In this document: one piece after another, positions 12,227 through 23,800 of the stretch
How positions within the stretch are numbered: the first letter of the stretch is position 1
Layout: every line of letters begins with the position of its first letter
Origin: Chytridium lagenaria
Taxonomy: Eukaryota; Chytridiomycota; Chytridiomycetes; Chytridiales; Chytridiaceae
Assembly: GCA_025449115.1 (NCBI GenBank)
Contig: JAHLKC010000032.1
Coordinates: 124,001-188,000 of the forward strand
Direction of reading: 5' to 3'
Length of the DNA: 64,000 nucleotides
Position numbers and translations under genes: made by a program
The notes under the pieces: generated by a model
Told to the model about the DNA's origin: nothing
The model's database searches: none
Seen by the model: the letters and a program-made list of their open reading frames with translations, nothing else

Positions 12227-13693
12227 ATGGAACTTGATCCCACAGGTCCACTAATCCTCAAACTCTTTGGTGCATCCCCCGTCCTCCCCTCCACCATCTC
12301 CACCGCCATCCCAACCCGTTTCTCCCACGTCTATCCAACGTTGATCAATGCGGCATCGTCACCCAAGAAGTATTACGGGAGAGCAGGGATGTGGAGGTGT
12401 TGGAAGCGATGATGACCATGTGGGGACGAAGGGGGTAGAGAAGATAACGACAACGAGGTACAGACAACACAAATCATATCACCTCAAATTCTTTATATGA
12501 CGAGAAACCAAAAGGAGATGTTAAAAGACAAAAAGTGAAGACGGAAATACAACAACCAACCCAAGAACTATGGCGAACAACCATCCCATGGGTAAACCAT
12601 CGCGTTTCTCTTTTCCCTCATATTTTGTAAACAGGGCGTCTTCCCAAAACGTGTTATTCCACCTCAACCTACCCCAACTCCACCACCATCCTCCCTGATC
12701 TCAACACCAAACCCAACCCTCACAACCGATATCTGCACATCCATCCTCCACGTTTTTCAGAGTGACGATAAAGAGGGGTGGGAAGCGTTGGTGGATACGT
12801 GGATGGGGTTACCACCGCATGTAATATACCGACGTTTTTGGTTTTTTAAAGGATGTTTAGGTTGACGTTGAAGTGTTTAAAGAATTGGATGATATGGCGC
12901 TTGAAAGTATATTGGATTACATCATCACCCCGCCTCGCACTCCAACCGCACATCTCGGGACTCTCCTCATCCCAAAAGTACGTCCTCTTTTAAACCTTTA
13001 TATCTTCCTTATCCCAAAAAGTATTTCCCCTTTCACACCTTTATAACTAACATATCACCACCACCAGCTCCTCACTCCAACGCGTCACCATCAAACCCGT
13101 CTTCTCTCTCATCGCAACCCATACCACCTCTGTTCTCAGGTATATCCTGAAACCGCTGTTGATGCTGCGTCCCCCGAAACATTGTTACGAGGTCACGGTG
13201 AAGGCTTTGAGGAGCGTTAAGGGTTCCGGGGTGGCGTTTTTGAGGGAATGTGGGAGAGGGGAGGTGGTGGGGTGGCAGGGGGAGATGGTTGGGGTTTTAG
13301 AGGTGGCGGTTGGAGAGGTTGGGAAGAAGGGGGAGGGGTAGAAGGTGAGCCCTCTTCTTCCATTTTCCATTCTATTTTTCGGTTGGTTTATTTTTTTTAA
13401 GTTTGGTTTTGACGGTGAATGGGTGTTTTAACGTGGATAGATGTTGTTATGTTTATGAAAATGGTGGAGGTTGACGCGCGGAGAAGTTTGAAAAGGTTTG
13501 GAACGGTTGTGTTGGGGTTGTGTGTTGCAGCGGTTGGATATAAGGAGAAGGTGTGTATTTATACAAGTTTAGAATTTAAGTTAATGTGTGGTAGATCTCG
13601 AATGGGTGTGTTCAGATGCTAAGGGAGATAGCAGAGGATGTACATCCGTCGTTGAAGAACGCGGTGATGCAGGCTGTGAAGAAATTGGAATGA
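12227..13693 (+). CDS. possible FANCE C-terminal-like protein
   Basis: A multi-exon gene starting at the ATG at 12227 (MELDPTGPLILKLFG) and ending at 13693 with SLKNAVMQAVKKLE. Exon pieces include LESILDYIITPPRTPTAHLG (about 12899), a long helical block at 13068-13340 with VLRYILKPLLMLRPPKH and ECGRGEVVGWQGEMVGVL, and the last exons with VMFMKMVEVDARRSLKRFG. The order of amphipathic helices, the isolated W..E...VL motif and the terminal LKKSxxxALKKL-like end resemble the helical C-terminal domain of FANCE, a DNA-crosslink-repair subunit of the Fanconi core complex. This match is from memory and is weak; exon borders are uncertain. A different HEAT-like helical protein is the alternative. Confidence 0.4.
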
Positions 13694-13897
13694 CATGTTG
13701 ATCGAGAGATTAATGGAGCTTTGTTTTCGTTTTAAAGAGTCTCGATAAATTACAGGTTGAGGAACTTCACAAGTTTTTTAAGAGAGTTACAGACATAACG
13801 AGGGGGAAAAAAGAAGTAGACACCATGGGTTATGCAAAGGAAACAAACGAAACCCCTCTATATAAGACACGAGGAACAGAAGAGGAAGCGTGATTTT

Positions 13898-15564
13898 TCA
13901 AGCAAACAACGCAGCACCCAACACCACCGCCATCGACGACATAACCGACCACGACATCCAGCTACCAGATCCAACCGCCGCAGACTTTGTCGACGTCGGC
14001 GCAGTGGTTACCGTCACTCCCGTTGTCACCGGTGCAGTCGTATCAGCCCTGGTGGAGCTTGCCGACGGTGCCTTGGTCGCCGCCCACTGCACAAACTCCC
14101 ACCCCTTTGCATCCTCCACAAACTTAGGCGTCACCAAATTCGCGTCCTCATGTCCCGTCAAATTCATGGGTGGAGCGCCGAAATTCGTGAAATCCCGGAT
14201 CGTCGATTCCTCGCTCTTGATAAACTCAAACGTGCAGACGGAGCGAAAGTTGGGGTATTTCGCGAGGAAGGTGGGGTTGAGGAATTGACGCCAGAATGCT
14301 TGTTTGATTTCGAGACGGGTGGCGCTCGTCACGGGTGTTCCGGTGTTCTCGGTGAGGCCTTTCTCGTTAAAGGCGTAGTGGTAGGCTGCACCACCTTCGG
14401 CGAGCATGAAGGGCTTGTTGCCGGCGGTGATACCGGGAATGCCACCGGCGTTACCGCTGAAAGGGGTGTAGAAGGGGAATTTGGCCCAGTCTTCTTCGGC
14501 GTTGGGGAAGGCTTCCATGATACCTTCGAATTTGTTGGAGGTGGGAATCACGTTTTGGATCCAGGGATACTTGAAACCGTCTGTGAAGAGCATGAATATG
14601 TGAGTAAAAAGTATATCCGGTGCAATAAATAAAAAAATAGGTCGGTGTGAAATAGACTTACAGTGGTAAATACTCATTCCAACCCAATCCACAACATCGT
14701 CACCAGGATAGAAAGGCGTGTAAGGGTCATCTCTAACATCGAAAATGCCATCTCCATTGGTATCCAAATCCGGAATCCTAGGGTCACCGACTTTTGGCGA
14801 CGCAATGCTAGTTGGCCAAGGGTACCCGTTTCCAGAGTTAGGGGCCCAGAGAAGCGCCAAATGATCCCTGTTTTCTTCTCCGATGACGCGGAGAATGATT
14901 TCAACGGCACGACGCCATGCGCGCTTGAAGGCGGAAGGGTTTTGGCCGTAGGGGAACCATGAGCCGTTCATTTCAGGATAGAGACGGAGAAAGATTTTGC
15001 GGCCGGCTTGGATAATGCGGAGGAGACGTTCACCAAGTTCGGTGAGTTCAGCGTCTGTGGGGAGTGAGGAATTAGTTTGTTTTTTTTTTTCGTATTTTTT
15101 TACACTATTTGATGCATTAACATAATATGGCCGTTTTATACATCATAAGGAACGCATGATAAACAAAAAACGAATCAAAACTCACCAGTGACAGCTTCAT
15201 ACCCGTTATGCGGGTAAATAGTCAGATACGCCATCGCATCCGTTCCAGTATCCTCCAACTGCTGCAAAAACCCATCCGTGATATTAAGAGCCGTTCTCGG
15301 GTCTTTTCCAATGGAGATATCAATGTCGGTTTGGAAAAAGGAGAGACCGGCGCCAGGGATCCCGGCGAGACGTGTGTTGACATCTTTGGCGAGTTCTCCT
15401 TCAAGACGTTGGTACCAGGCGCCGCTATTAGGTTTTTTTTTAGTATGGGAGGGAGGAGGTGCAGCTTACAGATAGATTTTGCCCGGGGGAGGGAGGAGAC
15501 GTTGGGCGGAGGTGAGGGAGATTGCTGCTGTGGCAGCGATGGAGAGGACTGCGAGGATCTTCAT
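13898..15564 (-). CDS. secreted GH26-type glycoside hydrolase, probable GPI anchor
   Basis: The ATG at 15564 begins a signal peptide (MKILAVLSIAATAAISLTSA). Following exons give WYQRLEGELAKDVNTRLAG, TALNITDGFLQQLEDTG, RLYPEMNGSWFPYGQ, then the large exon to 13898. RxxxEMNGSWFxxG is the GH26 acid/base block and PFMLAEGGAAYHY looks like the nucleophile block, so endo-beta-mannanase or a related endoglucanase is likely. A DTNGDGIFDVRDD loop resembles a calcium-binding site. The C-terminus is Ser/Thr-rich and ends in a hydrophobic tail (SSMAVVLGAALFA), the layout of a GPI-anchored wall protein. Introns are visible at about 15075-15184, 14582-14660 and 15433-15473. A broken copy of its 5' end lies at 24.4-24.6 kb. 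Confidence 0.78.
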
Positions 15565-16737
15565 GAGGGATGATCAGATGAAGGAAGAAGTGAAGACAAC
15601 GAAAAACACAAGCTTTGTTTTTTATACTTTTGTATACCTTGCACTGGGCATCATTCTTTGCAACACAAAACACAAAAGTCAAGAGTAACTTAAAGACTCC
15701 AGATGGTGCGCACAAAAATAAGGAACGCCCACAAAGTGGAAAAAATGGCGAAAATTTGATATGCAGACCCAATTTGCGCCTGGAAACCGTGCAGACCGGG
15801 GCAGGAATTGACTCTTTTTTTCCGTTTTTCACATAGTAAAATGTGTGTAGTGTTGGGGGTCCATCGGCTAAAAAGGGAGATTGTCACAGACCTGTCACAC
15901 AAATAAAAAAGAGTAAAAAAAGGCTGTGCAGACTTGGAGTCCACCTGGTCCAGACAAATTTGCTGGATGAGTAGTGCTCCTGATTAGGACACGGCTTTGC
16001 GATCGGACTTCAAGGACTAAGGCCAAATTATTGTAAGTCGTAAACAAACAAGAAAACGCGCATTAAAACAAAAACAAATCGATAGTAAAAGAGCTAATAC
16101 ACACGTATTTATGGAAGAATCAATAAAAATAACATTATATACCAAGAGCAACGGGACTTCCGAATGGAAGACATTTTTAAAAGTTCGGAAAGATTATAGG
16201 CGGGATGGATGGCAGTCTGCACGCTTCCTGTTAGAACGGGAGGATCCGATAAAGTGAGCATGCTTATGGCATAATAAACAGCGTAGGGGAGTTGTTAGTC
16301 TGCAAGGTTTTTGGTGAAAGAGTTATGTTGGATGGCTTTAGTCTGCACGGTTTACACTGACTAACCTTATTATCTCCAGTACTTAGGGTCGCCGTCCGTC
16401 CAACTCACCTCCATATCTATCACTTTTCTTCAACCTTTCACATGAAGTTACGTGGACTATCATTTCATAAATTTCTTTAATTCATATTTAATGATCCCTT
16501 TCTACTCATTTGCCGTGTATACCCACCATGTTTAAAATAGATGTTGCATTTTAAAACTTCAGGACATTGTTTTATTCGTTATGTTTATTATTCATAAAAA
16601 AAAGAAAAGAATCATGACTAGAATGTGTATCACGATTCTTAACATTCGAAACTATACCATCACCCAGTCCTCGACATTATGTACTGGGTCTAAAACTAAA
16701 TCCGACCACGTTGGATTGGTAAGTGTTGCATCCAAAA
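15565..16737. other. upstream region of the GH26 gene and 3' flank of the recombinase
   Basis: There is no coding gene that I can support in this 1.17 kb AT-rich stretch. It lies upstream of the GH26 start and beyond the 3' end of the serine recombinase gene, so it should contain the GH26 promoter and possibly one end of the mobile element. Its main content is the TGCAGAC site cluster annotated separately. Confidence 0.55.
15762..16347. promoter_or_regulatory. symmetric cluster of six TGCAGAC sites
   Basis: TGCAGAC occurs at 15762, 15790 and 15927, and its reverse complement GTCTGCA at 16215, 16298 and 16341. Most copies extend to AGTCTGCAC. Three sites point one way and three the other, about 200-780 bp upstream of the GH26 ATG. 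This is either a transcription-factor array for that gene or a binding array at the terminus of the adjacent mobile element. The arrangement is seen directly; the role is inference. Confidence 0.5.
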
Positions 16738-17953
16738 CTAAAACAAATGTAAAAAGCATCTCACAAAGACATTTTCCTTACTAGTCATCCTAAAAGAAAT
16801 GTCCGCCGCCATTGATGCTTCACATCCAGATTTGATTTGATATTTCACAAATCGCTTCAACGATCGAACAAACACGCTTGCATTCTCCCCTATAAGTTAT
16901 AACATTTTAGTCATATATATGCAAAGTAAAATAAAAAAGCTACCTGAGTTTCTGTAGTTAATATACTTTCCTTTTCCTTTTAAAAAAGACAATATCTGGC
17001 TGGGCTTCGGCCATGCTTGCATTTTCGCATAAAAACTTGCCATGAAGGCGGCACCCTCCATAACACATTCAATCTCACCAGTATGTTGAACCAAACGCAA
17101 TGGCTCTGGGACTCCATTTGCTTGTTTATCCCGGTTCTTCATGTCGGCGACGTCAAAAGAATAGAAATCCTTGCGGTCAAAGGTTCCGGTAAAAATTGAC
17201 CCAAACGGCGAAAACCGCGACTGCCCAACTTCTTGTTCCCTACGCGTCTGAACGTGATCTTTTGTCCGCTAAAACGCGTTTATTAAACGGAAAGAAAAAA
17301 AAAAAAAGGGGGCGAAAACCAAACAATAAAAGAAAAGGACTAAAAGTCGAACCTTCATTGCACTAAGTCTTTCGATTTCAGCGAATAGGCACTTGACTAA
17401 TAGCTGAGTCATCGCCGATATTTCCTGAGACTCCACGGCTAAAGGCCCAAATAATAGTCCGTCCTCCGAAATACTAACAAAGTTTTTCCCTTTATCTAGA
17501 AAGTATGGGTGTTAAAAAAAGAGTATTTCAAAGTAATTTACTCACCAACGAGATCTTGAATAGCGCCAAGAGCATGGCAAGTATTTCGCGAAAAACGATC
17601 CAGACGGTAAACCGCGAGTCCAGCGATGGTATCGTTCGAATGGACAAGATCCAGTGCCTCTTGCAACCCTTTTCTGGTTGTTGAAGCACCTGATGCAAGA
17701 TCAGAAAAGCATTCGGAGTGAACCTTGTAACTGTAATTAAATTCAGACCTTTTTCAATAAACTCTTCTCACCCTCGGTAAGTTGCCCAGCGTTTGATCAT
17801 GACTATTTGATCTTCTAACGATCGATTATCCGCCTTATCATCCACCGACTTTCTCACGTATGCGACGAAAGTCAACCCATCGCTAGTGCAGTCGCCTTCA
17901 CCCCCGCAAAAAGTAAAAAGTTTGTTGAGAGCATCATCGACGGAAACGTTCAT
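16738..17953 (-). CDS. serine recombinase (resolvase-type), spliced eukaryotic copy
   Basis: Five exons (about 17953..17772, 17730..17546, 17497..17357, 17273..16943 and a last one ending 16738) join in phase with no correction. The N-terminal catalytic domain shows FVAYVRKSVDD (catalytic Ser), a DNRSLEDQI helix start, DLASGASTTRKGLQEALDLV, IAGLAVYRLDRFSRNT (catalytic Arg region), SISEDGLLFGPL and FAEIERLSAM. The rest holds RTKDHVQTRREQEVGQSRFSPFG and a helical segment ending WPKPSQILSFLKGKGK, which matches the DNA-binding part that follows the E-helix in serine recombinases of modest size. It lacks the long C-terminal domain of large phage integrases. It would catalyse strand exchange through a 5'-phosphoserine link. 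It lies 435 bp downstream of the DDE transposase on the same strand. Confidence 0.8.
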
Positions 17954-18388
17954 CTTGACGAGATTGATGACAACGGGCTTTATTGTGCTTAAATGATAAG
18001 TAGAAAAGCAAAAAACTAATCAAATTTCCAACCAAGGGACCCCTTGGTTGGATTCACGACGACAACAAAGAGCAAGATTTACATTTGTTCAAACAGACAC
18101 CTTTAATAAAACTGATACAATTAATACATTCTCAATCCAGCTGCGTTGGCCATATTTTCTTCTTTAAACAGGCGGTTGTCGAACTCTTTCGACAGCATCA
18201 CTCGTTGCAACAAGAATCCTCTGACGTTAAATCCGACGGAGGCGAGTGCGCATAACCTTCCTTCTAACGTTGAAACGGTTTGCTGATCGTCTTGTATGTT
18301 TCGAGCACACGAGTAATGTAAGTTTTAGCGTATCCAGCGTTTGTCCTGAAGCAGAAACGGTAGGTCTTGAAAAAGCTTAGCCACACCG
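17954..18388. other. spacer between transposase and recombinase genes
   Basis: This 435 bp stretch lies between the stop of the DDE transposase gene and the recombinase ATG on the same strand. It should contain the 3' UTR of the first and the promoter of the second. I see no further coding sequence or clear repeat. Confidence 0.5.
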
Positions 18389-21300
18389 TCAGAACACGTA
18401 TTTTCCGTGACCTTTTTGGAGCTTTCCGCATCGTTTGCATTTCTGCGGCGTTTTCAGACCCCGATCCTTCGTAACCGAGCCCGGAACCATCGACGATAAC
18501 GGCGGATTTTCGACGGTTGAGGGTAACGTCACGCTGGAGTTGTAAGAAGAATAGGAGGCAACTCTGTAGGCTGGTTGCTGGGAGCTTGATTGAAGGGGTA
18601 GGGAAGGTGTAGCGAAGGAGGGTAGAGATGAAGAAGGCCTTGGACCGGAAGGATTTATCGACGATATCGAAGCAGCGGCGGGAAGGATAACGGGAAGAGA
18701 CTTATGGAGGGTTCGATTTGAAAGGTAGGGAGATGGATCTGGAGTCGGCATCGCAACGGACCGCTGCAACTCAAATAGGCGAAAGGCCTCTTGTTCCTCG
18801 GCGACCAGTCTATTGGGAAAATCGAATGATTCTGATGCGGAGCGGTTGATGGTGATGTCGTTTGGTTGTTGAACCGGAAGCCCATATTGATTGTTAACTT
18901 TTTCTTCCCATATCCTACGTTGTATATTGCTTTTAAATTAAATAAAGTTAATATTTATTTAAACTACCAAACACTGCTTACATGTGAGAGGGCTGTGGAA
19001 GAGGGTTATGAACAACGGAGCGTTGCGCGTTGCGCTGAAGATGCTCGTGAAGATCTTCATCTTCTTCGTGGTAAAAAAAGGCCGATTTTTCTTGACGATC
19101 GGATAAACTATTCTGAAGCTAAGTGTTTTCGTAAGAATCACTCTTCTAATAAATCGAAATGAGCTTACCTTTGATCAGTATTGATAATAACACCATGGCG
19201 GCTTAAAGCCATAGACATTGCAACGGCGGGGTCTGTTGGGACGTCGGGATCTATCGAGTCAGAGCTAGGAATGTCTAACGGGTTGTGGCTAATAAATTAT
19301 AGTTAGACAAGAAATATAAGTAAAAGTACCTCGCCCTTGCGCCTAACTGCATCTCTCTTTCCTTTTTACCACTATCGACAAACATCTTCAACAACACTCG
19401 CATGTGCGTCTCTGTGACAGCTTGACGACCTTTATTTATCTTGTTCCATTGTGACCATACGGCGTTAAATCTGTAAATAAAACAAGTGTCAGAATTCGTA
19501 TCAGGTTTAAGAGGTTTATGAAATGAAAATGTACTTAGTTTTTGGCATGGCCAGCACGCCGGGCTTCTTTTCATCCAGGTCATGAATGTCGAATAAGGTT
19601 CTCATGATATTACACTCCATTCTAAAATTGTGGTTAGAAACTAACTATAACGAAATTAAAAAACAATATAAATCAATAGTACTTAGAGATAGGTTTTACG
19701 TGATTTGGGATTGCGATCCCTTCGTCAGTCAAAAATGCACGACCCTCCTTTGATTTTGTTGAAATAGTTGAGAACGGTGCTGGCGGCAAAGTCACCTTCG
19801 TTGCGGTGGGTAACGCGAAGTTTTCTGTTAGCGTAAAAGGGTGCGGCGGTGGTGACGATAAACGCGATTGAGGACTTGTAAGAGGGAAGTCTGATGCGGT
19901 GTCAACCTTTTGCCGCTTGCGTTTCTCGAGAGGAGAAGGCGAACTATCGTCGAAATTATTTGAGACTTGTCCAGCTGATGTGTCGGGTTCCTCTTCTTCT
20001 TCTTTAAGAATCTATAAAAAAGAATTAGAAAAATAAAGCCTTTTCGGATTACCTTTGGCAAAAGACATCTGGCGAGATCATTTCTTTCAAAAGAAAATGG
20101 CCCGGTTACATCGGAAGTTGATGAGCAAACATCTTTCGCCTTTTTCGTCGCGGTTCGTAAAAGCATGAAAAAATCGAATTTCGGGACGTTAGGAGGGGGC
20201 TTCGGCCAACGTGGATACTTGTCCTTGCCGAAGAATTGATTAAGTAATTCCGCTATCCTATCGACTTCTGGCAGACGCAGAGTAAGACCACCACCAGCGA
20301 AAAGTAAGAACGGATCGCGTCGATTTCTTGCACCTCTCTTACAATTGAGGTTCATAAAAAAGGAGGAAAAGCGCTCCTGTTGAGTCTCGGGACCAACAGG
20401 TCCCTTAATAAATTTAGTAAATAAAAGAAGAAAACAATATCCTACCCTGTAAAACGTTGAATGCATGCTCCTATGAGTATTTTCACAGTTTGACGATCCT
20501 TGCTTCTCCTTCACTTTCGTATTATTATCTAGAGTCTAATTAATTCTTTACCTGTAAAAATAAACTAACCTATAAAATAGTAACTTTCAACCCCGTCGGG
20601 CCACTGCAGCAATGATGGCCACAGTGTTTAATCACGTTTTTTACGGCGGATGGAAACGTCTTAGGGTTGTACACACCCTTATCCTTATATCTGCATGAAA
20701 ATGAATTCACGTCAAATAAAAAACCGAAGTATGGCGTAAACTTACCTAATCTCGAATGTTTTCAAACTTTCCGCAATTCTGTCATTTGGTCGAACCCTCG
20801 TTACCTGGACTTTTTTGCCGTTCGAGAGCTTGATTTCTTTCTTGGAGTAGAAACAGTCCTTGACCAATTGGACCATATGCTTGAACGACGGGTTGGTGCG
20901 AAGAAGGGTTTCCACGACTCGGTAGATGATGTGCGCAAGATCCTGCATTGATCGCGTCGACGGAAAGATCTTCTTGATGCTACCTGAAAAAGTCTGGCAA
21001 TTGTCCTAAAAATAAAACGACTCATTAATATTGACAAGAAAACAAAGAAATAGGCGTACTTACGGTGAAAAATGCGTCCGGATCTTTGAAATTGCCGTGA
21101 GCGTGGCGGCCGTCCTTCAGAAATTGAAGAACCTCTTCGAATTCCTCGTTTCGTGCACTAGAGGTCAATCCCTAGAAAAAAACAATAATGTTAAAAGGGA
21201 GGAAAAAGAGGATAAGTGAAAGCAAAAAAAGTAAATTAAAGAAGTTACATAGAATGGTGTTTCCCCTGTTTCTGTCAAAACGAGTAAAGTTCCTGTCGCC

Positions 21301-23048
21301 ACCGGCACGTTTTTTCTTGCAAGCTCAATAGGCTTGTTACCGCGTTTCGAAAAGTTCGCACTTTCCGTGGAGTCTTCTTTTCCTTGACGTACTTGAAGAA
21401 GTTTTACTGTTTTAAAACTCATGTCGGCGGAGTACTGTTGTGCTAGCGGTATTGTATTACAAATCAATATACCTTTAAAATGGATAGAAGACATACCTGG
21501 TATGTTGGCCATAACCCGCGCCGCAGTTTCTAAAACGTCGTCGATTTTGGTGAGGGCTGGTAGAATACATCGTATCATCGAAACGGACGGCCAGTGAGTG
21601 AAATACCTGTGAGATAATGTAATCATGGTTACTTTTATACTTTAAGAACTTTTTCGAAAAGACTTTACGTGCGGGGATCCAAACACACGGACAGGAGGGA
21701 ATCAGATTCTTTCAGGATATCGGCGACACAAGAAGGTATGGAGCCCAACGAGGTATTCGCAAGTTTCTGAGCCGGAGTCATAAAGAATTGCGTCGCGTTC
21801 TTGTTTAAATCTTGCTTGTATCCGCAATACTCAAGATATGCAGAAAATTCCGAGACAAAGCGTTCTACGTAGAGGCCTTCGGGTAAGAAGATACTGTCAA
21901 TGTTGTCTCAATTAACAATAAATAACAAATATATATGAACCTTTGATTAGCCGATAAAGAGCAGCGGTCCCTTCTTGGTGGTGGTTTGCGAGAAGGAAGT
22001 TTTTTAGTCGTTTTGTTATCGCGGTTTTTTTGAAAATAACTAGAGAGGTTTCTACAATACATATTAATGTGACGACAAACAATAAAAAAAGTTTAAAGCC
22101 ACCAACCAGTTTTAGCGATAAGTGGCAACTGCGTCGAAATTCCTTCATGCGTGACGTTGAATGTGGCTTCGCATTTTGTACAGGTATGTGTTCTTATAAA
22201 AGCGTACGCGATATCACACATATCGAATACCGTTCGACATGTGGTGGCCCAACCCCTGATCCGAAGAGCTGACCGGCAATCCAATTTGGGGCAGTGAAGG
22301 GTTATACCCTGGATTTTGAAAATGGTATTAGCCCGCATATAAAGGAAAGTGCACTTAGGAGCTTACCTCATATTGCTCAGCCGGATTAATAATGTAAACG
22401 CGCTTGAGACAAATACTCTCAAAGCTTCTCTCTCGAAAAAACGGGGGCGGATCAAAGTACAGTGCCTTCTTGTCAGTTTTCAACAAGTCGCGCACACTCG
22501 CGAGAAACTTCGACTGTATTGGTGATGCCCTAGCACGGTAATAAAGCTTCCTGTCGGCTTTCAGTAATTCGTTCTCTACGTCGTTGGCTATTTTAGAAAC
22601 CTACAACGATTATTGTTAAATTATTGAAGACGAAACGACGTAAATCAAACACGATTATTGTTATATTAAAGACAAAACGACGTAAATCTAACATAACGAG
22701 ACTATACTTTTAACATACCTTGGTCATTATAGCTTCCTCCTCCAAAATGTCGTCGCGTATGTCGTCGCAATGGTCTTCGTCGTCGGGCTCAGGGTCCTGC
22801 CCCACTTCAGGTATGTGGAGGACTCCAACATCATCGATGACATCAGGCTCAGGCTCTTCCCCATCCAAACCAATATTTGAGTCGGAAGCCGAGTGTCCAG
22901 CGCTGCCATTTTCTCGACTTTTCTTAGACCCTTTGCCGCTGCTCTTGCCAATCCCACCTCCACTGACTCCTCTCAAAGGATTTGAGTTTTTGCCGGCTGC
23001 CTTGATGACCTTTTTAGTCCCCGACAAGTCTTGCTTCTTCCCAACCAT
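18389..23048 (-). CDS. large DDE transposase with N-terminal Cys-rich (DUF6729-like) domain
   Basis: Starts at the first in-frame ATG at 23048 with a basic and then acidic leader (MVGKKQDLSGTKKVIKAAG). Exons to about 22090 encode a zinc-binding domain with HCPKLDC, RIRGWATTCRTVFD and HTCTKCEATFNVT, which resembles the DUF6729 domain of fungal transposon proteins. A DDE-like core follows: SADMSFKTVKLL (about 21430, first Asp), VLTETGETPFYV, AFFT/DNCQTF across an intron at about 21005 (second Asp), QDLAHIIYRVVETL, and PETQQERFSSFFMNLN near 20380 (candidate Glu). A long Ser/Pro-rich tail ends with KTPQKCKRCGKLQKGH, a CxxC..H zinc knuckle. More than ten short introns separate exons; those I traced are in phase. 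The family assignment is from memory, and a KDZ- or MULE-related enzyme is the alternative. Confidence 0.65.
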
Positions 23049-23189
23049 GGAGTTTGATGCTTCGGGTCCTCTCTGTACCCTCGCTGATGGGGTGGATGGG
23101 TTGGGAGCCTGCTGGAATGGTTCGGAACTTGATTGCCCGCTTGCAATGAAGGCGTGAAGGTAGGAGGAAAGACCGAAAACGAAGTTTGC

Positions 23190-23340
23190 AGTAAAGAGGG
23201 ATGGAGTGGTGGGATGGACAGATAATGGATGGATGACGGGATGTAGGGATGGTGCGATGGATGGAGTGTGCTGCGGTGGGAGGATAGAGTGTGCTGGGGT
23301 CGGATGGAAGGTGGGAGGGATGGATTGATGCTTTGCTGTG
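23190..23340. repeat. GGATGG-rich array upstream of the transposase
   Basis: Degenerate GGATGG and GGGATG words recur many times between 23190 and 23310, followed by two GTGTGCTG(C/G)GG words and a GCTTTGCTGTGCTTTGCTGG double unit. The array lies immediately upstream of the transposase start on the minus strand. Confidence 0.6.
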
Positions 23341-23473
23341 CTTTGCTGGGAAGAATTATTTTTGGACTTGAAGAAATTATTGTTGACTTAACAAAAAAGC
23401 CTAAATGAGCGGAATTTGAAATTATTTATTACAACTAAATGATTGGTGGATAGACAACACTAACTAATAACAC

Positions 23474-23725
23474 TTTGACTCTTTTTTACTCCTTGTGTTC
23501 CTCTCTCACTCTTGACTCTTCAACTGTTTCCTGTTTCACAGAAAATGGACCCGACTCTCGACTCTCGACTCTTTTTATTGGTTGCCGACTGTTGCCGACT
23601 GTTTGCACTCTTTTGAATGGACGATCCCGACTGTTTCGACTCTTTCACTCTTTTTATTGGATGGTAACCTTATTTTTGACTCTTTTGACTCTTCCTCCTC
23701 ACTCTCGCCAACTGACTCTCTTTGT
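23474..23725. repeat. GACTCT/GACTGT repeat array
   Basis: GACTCT occurs about nine times in 250 bp, including three in immediate tandem separated by one C near 23553-23571, with three GACTGT variants and two CTCTTTTTATTGG words. The density is far above background and typical of subterminal transposase-binding repeats, although that role is inferred. Confidence 0.65.
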
Positions 23726-23800
23726 ACTACGTCTTCCTATTAACTTATTACTCATGATGAAAAAATGCATGTGCGCGCTAACCATTTTCTAGACCTTTGT

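Larger units (their letters stand above)
16738..23800 (-). mobile_element. putative DNA transposon carrying DDE transposase plus serine recombinase
   Basis: Two same-strand genes, a DDE transposase-like protein and a serine recombinase, occupy this segment with no host gene between them. Repeat-rich DNA (GGATGG and GACTCT arrays) lies upstream of the transposase. The borders given are the recombinase stop and the outer end of the repeats; I could not find convincing terminal inverted repeats or a target-site duplication by eye. Insertion between the GH26 gene and its broken 5' copy suggests rearrangement around the element. Confidence 0.5.

Noticed and set aside
13832..14971. Long plus-strand open frames over the GH26 gene
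   Set aside because: They are antisense shadows of a gene with clear GH26 motifs and carry Arg/His- or Gly-rich nonsense composition.
16738..23800. IS607/Fanzor-type element (serine recombinase with a TnpB-like nuclease)
   Set aside because: The partner protein has DDE-like Asp/Asp/Glu blocks and a Cys-rich N-terminus, and no RuvC or TnpB zinc-finger pattern was seen.
16738..23800. KDZ transposon or Starship captain
   Set aside because: The KDZ signature motifs are not visible and the recombinase is of serine, not tyrosine (DUF3435/Crypton) type.
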